Assembly (NCBI GenBank): GCA_023437365.1
Contig: JAEZGK010000066.1
Coordinates: 1 to 6,255 of the forward strand
Reading direction: 5' to 3'
DNA from: Bacillota bacterium
Lineage (GTDB): Bacteria > Bacillota > Clostridia > Lachnospirales > Lachnospiraceae
DNA length: 6,255 nt
Shown here one piece after another: positions 1 to 5,471 of the stretch. The notes under the pieces were generated by a model. That model saw only the letters and a program-made list of their open reading frames with translations, ran no database searches and had not been told where the DNA came from. Position 1 is the first letter of the stretch; every line of letters begins with the position of its first letter. Made by a program: the position numbers and the translations under genes.

Positions 1-66
1 GTGTATGCAGAACCATTACGAAACTTTGGGTTCAAAATGATTATATAAAAAAGGAAGGTTTCGATC
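1..66 (+). other. Leader of the first transporter operon, possibly with the 3' end of an upstream gene
   Basis: A short stretch before the first gene. From base 1 one frame stays open for 15 codons (ending ...FGFKMII) and stops with TAA at 46-48. This could be the tail of an upstream gene, but so short a fragment cannot be assigned and the other two frames are also open for some distance. GGAAGG at 53-58, eight bases before the ATG at 67, is a good ribosome binding site and fixes that start. No convincing promoter is visible, so the operon may be transcribed from further upstream, perhaps together with a binding-protein gene outside the window. Confidence 0.35.
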
Positions 67-1554
67 ATGTCGGATGTTTTCCTTCGTGCAACAAACATTA
101 ATAAGTCATTTGCCGGTGTACATGCCCTTAACAATGTTAATCTGACGGTAAACAAGGGCGAGGTTCGGTGCCTGATAGGCGAGAACGGATGCGGAAAATC
201 AACCCTGATCAAGATCATTTCAGGTGTTTATACTCCGGACAGCGGTGAAATTGAAATTGACGGGCGTACATATAAAAAGCTGCTCCCGGTTGAAGCTATG
301 GCTCAGGGAGTTCAGGTAATCTATCAGGATTTCTCTATTTTCCCGAACCTGACGGTGGCCGACAATATCGCGATGAATACATTGCGCGTCAAAAGGAAGC
401 GCTTTGTAAACTGGAAGGTCATCCGGAGCAAGGCGCAGGAAGCGCTTGACCGTCTGGATGTAAAAATCGATCTTGATGTGAAAGCAGAGGCGCTGTCCGT
501 GGCAGTTAAGCAGATTGTTGCCATTTGCCGTGCCATCATACAGGATGCAAAACTCATCATTATGGATGAACCGACAACGGCTCTCACCAAAAAAGAGGTT
601 ACTTCGCTGCTTAAGATCATATCCAAGCTTAAGAATGAGGGTATCTCCGTTATATTCGTAACACACAAGCTCGAAGAAGTGATGGATGTGACGGATACGG
701 TGTCGATATTGCGTAACGGTACCTGTGTCATAGACGGGGAGAAGACCTCGTCCTTTGACATGAGCAAGTTTGCCTACTACATGACTGGGCGCGAAATCAT
801 TGACGATCCGTTTGTTCCGCAGATCGTGGACGGCGAAGAGCTGCTGCGTGTTGAGAACCTGAGCCTGAAAGGCGGCTTCGCGGATATCTCGCTGAAAGTA
901 AACCGCGGTGATGTTCTCGGTGTTACCGGTTTGCTGGGTTCCGGCAGAACCGAATTCGCGCAATGCCTGTTCGGCCAATTCCCGGCCACGAGCGGCAAGA
1001 TGTTTATTGAGGGCAAACACGTTAAGATCAACAGTGTCAACGATTCGATTTCAAACGGTATCGGATATGTCCCGGAAGACCGGTTAACGGAAGGTCTTTT
1101 CCTGAAAAAATCCATCGCCAGCAACATATTCGTATCTGTGCTCGATGTGTTTAAAAAAGCGTTCGGAGCCACGGATAGCAGGGCGCTGAAAGAAACGGCG
1201 GATAAATGGGTTAAGGAACTGTCGATTAAGACGCCGGATTCCAATAATCTTGTCAGCACTCTTTCGGGCGGCAATCAGCAGCGCGTGGTGCTGGCCAAGT
1301 GGCTGGCACGCAATCCGAAGGTGCTGATACTGAACGGACCGACGGTTGGTGTGGATATCGGGTCCAAGGCCGAGATACATAAGGTGGTGCGAAAGCTTGC
1401 TAACAGCGGTATGGCCGTTATCATCATTTCTGACGATATTCCGGAAGTGCTTACAAACTGCAATAAGGTTGTCGTTATGAAGATGGGGCGCATTGTCGGA
1501 GAATTTGCAAGCAAAGATCTGGTTCAGACGCAACTGGCAGATATGCTGGCATAG
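67..1554 (+). CDS. Sugar ABC transporter ATP-binding protein, two-domain (RbsA/MglA-like, CUT2 family)
   Basis: This is the cytoplasmic ATPase that powers a monosaccharide-type ABC importer. Its 495 residues match the usual ~500 of RbsA/MglA/XylG proteins with two fused nucleotide-binding domains. NBD1 has Walker A GENGCGKST (38-46), Q-loop Q87, Walker B IIMDEPT (164-170) and H-loop H200, but its signature is degenerate: LSVAVKQ (143-149). NBD2 has an Arg-containing Walker A, GLLGSGRTE (288-296), and a canonical signature, LSGGNQQ (399-405). Its Walker B reads ILNGPT (421-426) where ILDEPT is expected, and SDD (455-457) replaces an H-loop His. A non-canonical second domain is normal for this family, but the Asn-Gly change goes further than in E. 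coli RbsA. The start is supported by GGAAGG at 53-58. The two permease genes follow, the first after 29 bases, so all three are probably co-transcribed. Family assignment is firm; the substrate is unknown. Confidence 0.95.
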   Translation: MSDVFLRATNINKSFAGVHALNNVNLTVNKGEVRCLIGENGCGKSTLIKIISGVYTPDSGEIEIDGRTYKKLLPVEAMAQGVQVIYQDFSIFPNLTVADNIAMNTLRVKRKRFVNWKVIRSKAQEALDRLDVKIDLDVKAEALSVAVKQIVAICRAIIQDAKLIIMDEPTTALTKKEVTSLLKIISKLKNEGISVIFVTHKLEEVMDVTDTVSILRNGTCVIDGEKTSSFDMSKFAYYMTGREIIDDPFVPQIVDGEELLRVENLSLKGGFADISLKVNRGDVLGVTGLLGSGRTEFAQCLFGQFPATSGKMFIEGKHVKINSVNDSISNGIGYVPEDRLTEGLFLKKSIASNIFVSVLDVFKKAFGATDSRALKETADKWVKELSIKTPDSNNLVSTLSGGNQQRVVLAKWLARNPKVLILNGPTVGVDIGSKAEIHKVVRKLANSGMAVIIISDDIPEVLTNCNKVVVMKMGRIVGEFASKDLVQTQLADMLA

Positions 1555-1583
1555 CGAAAGATATTAAAAGGAAGGAGATAAAC

Positions 1584-2621
1584 ATGATTCAGAAAAGAAT
1601 CAAAAAGATTACGTCATCAAATGAGTTCTATATACTGCTGGTCATACTCGTGATATTTGGCGCCGTCTGCATCATAAATCCGGTATTTTTCTCGGCGTAC
1701 AGCATCGTATCTGTTATAAAAACAGCCATCGAGCCGTTGATTTACGCTGTCGGAGCATATCTTGTCATCGTATCAGCCGGTATAGACGTGTCTGTTGCGG
1801 GTATCGGTGCGTTCTCGATGTTTACCGCCACCAAGATCGTTTATTCAATGAATTATCAGGGATCGGCGCTGCTGCCCTATGTTCTGGCCATTTGCTTTGG
1901 CGCGGCGCTGGGTTCGATTAACGGTTTACTGATCTCCCGGCTTAAAATCCCGCCGCTGATCGCCACTCTGGGCACTAACAGTATGATCAATGGCATTATG
2001 CTGTTCTTCATCGGGTCAAGAGAGATATCCAGAGTTCCGATAGGCATCCAGACCGCTGGCAAAACGTATGTGCTGACGGCGTATAATTCCAACGACGTGG
2101 CAGCACCGCTCTCCACAACGATATTCGTGGCAATTGCTCTGGTGTTCGTCGTGTTCCTGTTCTTAAGATACACCATGCTGGGCCGTAACATATTTAACAT
2201 CGGCGGCGACGCCAACGCGGCTCTGAGAAGCGGTATCAACGTCAAGAACACACAGTTTATTGTTTACGTGATCGCCGGCGCTATCTACGGTTTGGGCGGC
2301 ATGGTGCATACCATCACCTACGTCAACAGTAATCCGATGGACCTGATCGGTCAGGAGATGATCACCATCGCTGCAGTCATCATCGGCGGTGCGCGTATCA
2401 GCGGCGGACACGGAACACTGACTGGCTGCGTGTTTGGTGTGCTGCTCATTCAGCTGATCAATAACTGCCTCAATACGGTGGGCATCCCCACCTACTGGCA
2501 GCGGTTCGTGATCGGTCTTGTACTCGTCATCGGTACCAGCTTAACATCGTATCAGGCTTTGAAGGAGAAGAAAAAGCTCCATGTCGAGATCTCCGAAGAG
2601 CCTGTGAGATCAAACAAATAA
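1584..2621 (+). CDS. Sugar ABC transporter permease, RbsC-like (first of two)
   Basis: Integral membrane subunit of the CUT2 importer, 345 residues, close to the 320-350 usual for the RbsC/BPD_transp_2 family. Hydrophobic segments lie near residues 15-36, 47-66, 95-118, 124-145, 178-196, 224-247, 258-270, 278-296 and 306-322. Family landmarks are SAGIDVSVAG (64-73, the G-I/F-D-L-S-V-G region), NGLLISRLKIPPLIATLGT (113-131), a cytoplasmic coupling-type loop TMLGRNIFNIGGDANAAL (197-214), and IIGGARISGGHGTLTG (266-281). The tail is charged and probably cytoplasmic. AAGGAG at 1572-1577, six bases before the ATG, supports the start. It lies between the ATPase and a second, clearly different permease, which suggests a heterodimeric pore as in the RhaPQ, LsrCD and YtfT-YjfF systems. 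That pairing is inferred from gene order; the transported sugar is not identifiable. Confidence 0.93.
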   Translation: MIQKRIKKITSSNEFYILLVILVIFGAVCIINPVFFSAYSIVSVIKTAIEPLIYAVGAYLVIVSAGIDVSVAGIGAFSMFTATKIVYSMNYQGSALLPYVLAICFGAALGSINGLLISRLKIPPLIATLGTNSMINGIMLFFIGSREISRVPIGIQTAGKTYVLTAYNSNDVAAPLSTTIFVAIALVFVVFLFLRYTMLGRNIFNIGGDANAALRSGINVKNTQFIVYVIAGAIYGLGGMVHTITYVNSNPMDLIGQEMITIAAVIIGGARISGGHGTLTGCVFGVLLIQLINNCLNTVGIPTYWQRFVIGLVLVIGTSLTSYQALKEKKKLHVEISEEPVRSNK

Positions 2622-2631
2622 GGAGGGTCAT

Positions 2632-3687
2632 ATGAAAGTGAATAATAAAGTTAAGAAGTCCTCCTTCTTATATCAGTTCTTTGATTCGAAAATGGGATGG
2701 CTGTTCGTCTTCATGGTGATTGCCTATGTGGGTTTGGGCCTGATGACCAAGGCTATTAATCCCAGGTCCATGTATTTCAGTGAAACCACACTGCAGACCA
2801 TGGCGCTTCAGATCCCCGAGGTCGGCATCCTCGCTATCGGCGTGATGCTCCCCATGATCACCGGAGGCATCGACCTTTCGATGGTCGGCAAAGCCAACCT
2901 TGCGGGTATTGTGGCGGCATCCTTCATCACGTCGACGGTCACAGAAGCGACCCCGGCCGGAACGCAGGCGCTGATTTCCATCGCTGCCATCGCGCTGGCA
3001 TTGGTTGTGGGTGCGATAGCCGGTTTCATCAACGGTTTGATCATCAGCAACTTCAACACCCCGGCCATCATTGTGACGCTTGGCACCAACTATGTGTATA
3101 TGGGTCTCGCGGTGGTTATCACTCAGGGCAAATCGATCGTTGGATTGACGGATGTGTTTAACGCGATAGGGCAGGGTTTCCTTTTCGACGTGATACCGAT
3201 TCAGTTCCTCATACTGATCATTGTGGCGCTGGCTATTTGGTTCCTGATATCCAGAACGCCATATGGCATGAAGCTGTTCATGACGGGTTCAAACGCGGTA
3301 GCCGCAGAGTTCTCCGGTATCAACATGAAGAAGCTCCTCTGCAAGACGTACACAATTTCGGGCGTGCTGTCCGCCATCGCCGGATGCATACTGTTTGGCC
3401 GTTCGAATCAGGCGAATGCGGATTATGGTACGACCTACACGCTGCAGGCTATCATGATCGCTGTTCTTGGCGGTACGGACCCCAACGGCGGTGAAGGCAA
3501 CGTGCTCGGCGTGCTGTTCGCGATGCTGACGATGCAGTTCCTTGCCACCGGCATGAACTTCCTCCAGGTCACAAACGTGACATACCTGAAGGATATCGTG
3601 TGGGGCGCTGTGCTGGTGATTGTCATGACCATTAATTTCGTGTCGGCGATCAGGAGAGAAAAGAAGGCGCTGAAAAAGTCCAGCTAA
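2632..3687 (+). CDS. Sugar ABC transporter permease, RbsC-like (second of two)
   Basis: Second membrane subunit, 351 residues, same family as the preceding gene but not a recent duplicate. Hydrophobic segments lie near 22-39, 55-78, 86-102, 112-138, 146-166, 186-207, 238-257, 270-281, 289-311 and 320-341. Family landmarks are TGGIDLSMVGKANLAG (77-92), NGLIISNFNTPAIIVTLGT (134-152), the coupling-type loop TPYGMKLFMTGSNAVAAEF (209-227), and LGGTDPNGGEGNVLG (279-293). DLSMVGKAN is a variant of the common DLSVGSxxA form. The C-terminus is strongly basic (RREKKALKKSS), consistent with a cytoplasmic end. The gap to the upstream gene is 10 bases, and the strong AAGGAGGG (2620-2627) overlaps that gene's TAA, so translational coupling is likely. 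It is the last gene before the terminator at 3752-3793. It probably pairs with the 1584-2621 product. Confidence 0.93.
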   Translation: MKVNNKVKKSSFLYQFFDSKMGWLFVFMVIAYVGLGLMTKAINPRSMYFSETTLQTMALQIPEVGILAIGVMLPMITGGIDLSMVGKANLAGIVAASFITSTVTEATPAGTQALISIAAIALALVVGAIAGFINGLIISNFNTPAIIVTLGTNYVYMGLAVVITQGKSIVGLTDVFNAIGQGFLFDVIPIQFLILIIVALAIWFLISRTPYGMKLFMTGSNAVAAEFSGINMKKLLCKTYTISGVLSAIAGCILFGRSNQANADYGTTYTLQAIMIAVLGGTDPNGGEGNVLGVLFAMLTMQFLATGMNFLQVTNVTYLKDIVWGAVLVIVMTINFVSAIRREKKALKKSS

Positions 3688-3700
3688 GGCGCATTGCATC

Positions 3701-3742
3701 AAGACAGCGACTGGTCAAATAAGTCTTGTCTTCATTATTTGA
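3701..3742 (+). repeat. Two interleaved inverted repeats in the operon 3' UTR
   Basis: Just after the second permease stop are two perfect inverted repeats whose arms alternate. AAGACA (3701-3706) pairs with TGTCTT (3727-3732). TCAAATAA (3715-3722) pairs with TTATTTGA (3735-3742). The order A-B-A'-B' means the two stems either compete or form an H-type pseudoknot in the RNA. The two-base link between A' and B' is tight for a pseudoknot, so alternative hairpins are more likely. The terminator hairpin begins ten bases further on. Function is unknown; chance is possible for arms of this length. Confidence 0.4.
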
Positions 3743-3751
3743 TATTTACTG

Positions 3752-3793
3752 AAAGGGTTTCAATTGCAACAGAGTGATTGAAACCTTTTTTTT
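3752..3793 (+). terminator. Rho-independent terminator of the ATPase-permease-permease operon
   Basis: A 13-pair stem is formed by AAAGGGTTTCAAT (3752-3764) and ATTGAAACCTTTT (3777-3789), with one G-U pair and a 12-base loop. It runs into a continuous stretch of eight T (3786-3793). This is a textbook intrinsic terminator 64 bases after the second permease stop. The A-run on the 5' side gives it a partly bidirectional look, but no convergent gene is visible. It marks the end of the first operon and argues that the lipoprotein gene at 4206 is transcribed separately. Confidence 0.92.
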
Positions 3794-4090
3794 AGTGATA
3801 ATACTTGGAAGCGAGTTCTCTCGGCATTGGCATAGGATTCTGTGTTAATTAAGTTACAACATCAACCATCCACTAAGTCAGTGAAAATACGATTATAGTT
3901 TAATAAGAAGGTATATAAAGAGATAAACTGTATATATCTGTTTATAGGGCAGAAAATGATTATAAAAATAATAAGAAATTATATTAATTTTAAATTTAAC
4001 AGGTTCGCGGAAGAATATTTTATAAAATTGTTTTAAAGCTAATGATAACAATTTGGATTTAAAACTAAGTTGTTTTAAACTATTATAAGT
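3794..4090. other. AT-rich intergenic region without a credible gene
   Basis: About 300 bases between the terminator and the control region of the lipoprotein gene. By hand count 3901-4080 is about 20% GC, against roughly 50% in the flanking genes. It contains a 12-base perfect palindrome ATTTTATAAAAT (4017-4028) and a repeated decamer (4028-4037 and 4070-4079). Both are only weakly surprising at this composition. No ORF with a ribosome binding site and plausible protein composition was found on either strand. It may act as an A/T-rich upstream activating or nucleoid-protein-binding region for the downstream promoter, but that is inference. Confidence 0.55.
4028..4079 (+). repeat. Direct repeat TTGTTTTAAA, two copies 42 bases apart
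   Basis: Identical decamers occur at 4028-4037 and 4070-4079, with starts 42 bases apart, which is close to four helical turns. Such phasing would put both copies on one face of the DNA, as is common for activator or repressor sites. The region is so AT-rich that a chance match is quite possible. Confidence 0.25.
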
Positions 4091-4125
4091 ATCGATGCAA
4101 ACAAGCAAGCCACTTTTGCGTCGAT
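4091..4125 (+). promoter_or_regulatory. Inverted repeat upstream of the lipoprotein gene, candidate operator
   Basis: ATCGATGCAAA (4091-4101) faces TTTGCGTCGAT (4115-4125). Ten of eleven positions are complementary in DNA, and the last is a G-U pair if read as RNA; the spacer is 13 bases. No T-run follows, so it is not an intrinsic terminator. It sits immediately upstream of, and partly overlaps, the best promoter candidate (-35 at 4117-4122), a common place for a repressor or activator site in a sugar operon. No regulator gene is in the window and the site matches no operator I can name. Confidence 0.45.
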
Positions 4126-4145
4126 GATGTAATCGTGCGTATCAT
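4117..4145 (+). promoter_or_regulatory. Candidate sigma-70-type promoter with a weak cre-like match
   Basis: TTGCGT (4117-4122) and TATCAT (4140-4145) are separated by 17 bases. The -10 matches TATAAT at five of six positions; the -35 matches only the TTG of TTGACA, which suits a promoter needing an activator. Transcription would start near 4152, leaving a leader of about 54 bases. TGTAATCGTGCGTA (4128-4141), between the two boxes, matches the left half of the Bacillota catabolite-response consensus TGWAANCGNTNWCA but misses three positions on the right. Catabolite control is a guess. Confidence 0.3.
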
Positions 4146-4160
4146 ATACAGGTTAATGAT

Positions 4161-4177
4161 TTGCAGAATCTCTGCAA
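4161..4177 (+). promoter_or_regulatory. Perfect 7-bp inverted repeat in the lipoprotein gene leader
   Basis: TTGCAGA (4161-4167) and TCTGCAA (4171-4177) are perfectly complementary with a three-base spacer (ATC). In RNA this is a small tight hairpin 16 bases before the GGAGG (4194-4198) of the lipoprotein gene. It would lie within or next to the 5' UTR, so it could be a compact operator, or a 5' hairpin that stabilises an abundant mRNA. Nothing in the sequence decides between these. Confidence 0.4.
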
Positions 4178-4205
4178 TAAACATAATTAGTATGGAGGAA
4201 AGAGA

Positions 4206-5354
4206 ATGAAGAAGTTACTGTTCGTGGTACTGTCGCTCGTTTTCGCGCTGGCGATGTTTGCCGGCTGCGGCGCGAACACACCCAAAGAGAGCGCACCGGC
4301 TGCGACCGAAGCACCGGCTGTGTCTGAAGCTCCGGCTGAAGAAAGCCCGGCTGCTGAACCCGTTGAAGGTGCGGATAAGTTCCGCGTGGGCATTCTGTTC
4401 AAGACTCAGAACAACCCCTACTTCGTAGACCTGGCCACCAAAACTCAGCAGTATTGCGAAGAAGCCGGCTTCGAAGTGGTTGGCAACCAGGATGCAAAAC
4501 AGGATCTCGAATCCGAATTTGCTCTTATGGAACAGTACGTATCTCAGGGCGTTGATCTGGTCCTCTGGAACCCGATTGACCCGAAGGGCTCCATCGCGGC
4601 TGCCGACCTGTGCTACGAAGCTGGTATTCCGCTGATCGGTATCGATAACCTGTGCCAGAGTGAAAACATGACCACGACTGTGTATTCCGACAACAAGGCC
4701 AATGGTTACATGGCGGGTCTGTATGTTGGCAACAACTACTACAAGGGTGAGACGATCAACTCCATCCTGATCTCCGGTGAGAAGGGCAACGCGGTTGGTC
4801 AGGAAAGACGTACGGGCCTGATGGCTGGTATTATCGGATCCCGCGCTGGTTTGGACGAAACGGCTGCTTGGGCGGCTGCTGAGACCATGAATCAGGAACT
4901 GACCGACAACGGCAAGGCTTACAACGAAGCGGCTGATTTCTACATCCTTGGACAGGGCTGGGGAAACTGGACGTCTGAAGAAGGCCTGCCGGCTGCAGAA
5001 GACCTGCTTGTAGCTAACGCTGCTAAGGTTAACCTGGTGCTCGGTGAGAACGACAACATGCTTCTTGGTGCCATGACGGCTATTGAGAACGCTGGCCTGA
5101 TGGATCAGATCTACATCGCGGCAGCTGCTGACGGTCAGAAAGAAGCTTACAAGCTGATCAAAGATGGCACGAAGTACGTCGTAACGGGCCTCAACGCTCC
5201 TCCGGTTATCGCAAGAGGCGCGGTTGACATCGCGATCGACATCCTCGTAAACGGCGTTGATCCGGACAGCTATGAGCTGACCACGACGACTCCTCCGGCG
5301 GCAATCACGATCGAGAACGTCGACGAGTTCTATGATCCCAACGCAAACTTCTAA
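4206..5354 (+). CDS. Sugar ABC transporter substrate-binding lipoprotein (RbsB-like, periplasmic-binding-protein type I fold)
   Basis: Extracytoplasmic receptor that captures the ligand and delivers it to an ABC permease, 382 residues. It has a lipoprotein signal: KK (2-3), a hydrophobic core (4-18) and lipobox FAGC with Cys21 as the lipidation site. An Ala/Pro/Glu/Ser tether follows (about 28-56), then a Peripla_BP_4-type domain from residue 58: KFRVGILFKTQNNPYF (58-73), QGVDLVLWNP (114-123), IPLIGIDN (141-148), GEKGNAVGQERRTG (191-204), GENDNMLLGAM (280-290) and ADG (308-310). About 25 extra residues between the RRTG helix and the next core segment (around 214-243) make it longer than RbsB there. 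GGAGG at 4194-4198, seven bases before the ATG, supports the start. It follows a terminator and its own control region and precedes another ATPase gene, so it probably opens a second operon; service to the 67-3687 transporter cannot be excluded. Ligand unknown. Confidence 0.94.
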   Translation: MKKLLFVVLSLVFALAMFAGCGANTPKESAPAATEAPAVSEAPAEESPAAEPVEGADKFRVGILFKTQNNPYFVDLATKTQQYCEEAGFEVVGNQDAKQDLESEFALMEQYVSQGVDLVLWNPIDPKGSIAAADLCYEAGIPLIGIDNLCQSENMTTTVYSDNKANGYMAGLYVGNNYYKGETINSILISGEKGNAVGQERRTGLMAGIIGSRAGLDETAAWAAAETMNQELTDNGKAYNEAADFYILGQGWGNWTSEEGLPAAEDLLVANAAKVNLVLGENDNMLLGAMTAIENAGLMDQIYIAAAADGQKEAYKLIKDGTKYVVTGLNAPPVIARGAVDIAIDILVNGVDPDSYELTTTTPPAAITIENVDEFYDPNANF

Positions 5355-5382
5355 GAAAAGCTGATCCAACGAGTCTTTATGA

Positions 5383-5423
5383 GAGATTGCACGCAATCGT
5401 ACTTGTGCGGTTGCGTGCATCTC
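5383..5423 (+). promoter_or_regulatory. Strong intercistronic hairpin without a U-run
   Basis: After the lipoprotein stop, GAGA-T-TGCACGCAA (5383-5396, with the T bulged) pairs with TTGCGTGCATCTC (5411-5423). This gives 13 pairs, extendable by a G-U and a C-G pair toward a loop of about 10 bases. No T-tract follows (AATTAGGCTCC), so efficient termination is not expected. Such hairpins after binding-protein genes often protect the upstream mRNA from 3' exonucleases or attenuate read-through, giving more receptor than membrane subunits. A much weaker hairpin (TAGG 5427-5430 with CCTA 5442-5445) follows. A partial terminator is the alternative reading. Confidence 0.6.
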
Positions 5424-5471
5424 AATTAGGCTCCGGGCGGACCTATATTGGAATTCACCGGGAGGTTTTGA

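Noticed and set aside
220..1533. Several minus-strand open frames opposite the first ATPase
   Set aside because: They overlap a full-length, well-conserved gene, and their translations show no family motifs and no sensible starts. They are shadows.
3237..3494. An 85-codon plus-strand frame inside the second permease
   Set aside because: It is out of frame within a conserved membrane protein gene, its product is Arg/His/Trp-rich with no motif, and no ribosome binding site supports it.
3752..3793. The terminator stem considered as a riboswitch expression platform for the lipoprotein gene
   Set aside because: It is over 400 bases upstream of that gene and directly follows the permease operon. 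A simple operon terminator explains it, and no aptamer-like conserved core was recognised nearby.
3893..4108. A 71-codon minus-strand frame in the AT-rich gap
   Set aside because: Its composition (F, Y, I, L, K) is that of random AT-rich DNA, there is no clear ribosome binding site, and it would run into the control region of the lipoprotein gene.
4161..4189. TTGCAG with TAATTA 17 bases downstream as a promoter for the lipoprotein gene
   Set aside because: The -10 match is poor, and transcription would start on or past the ribosome binding site at 4194-4198.
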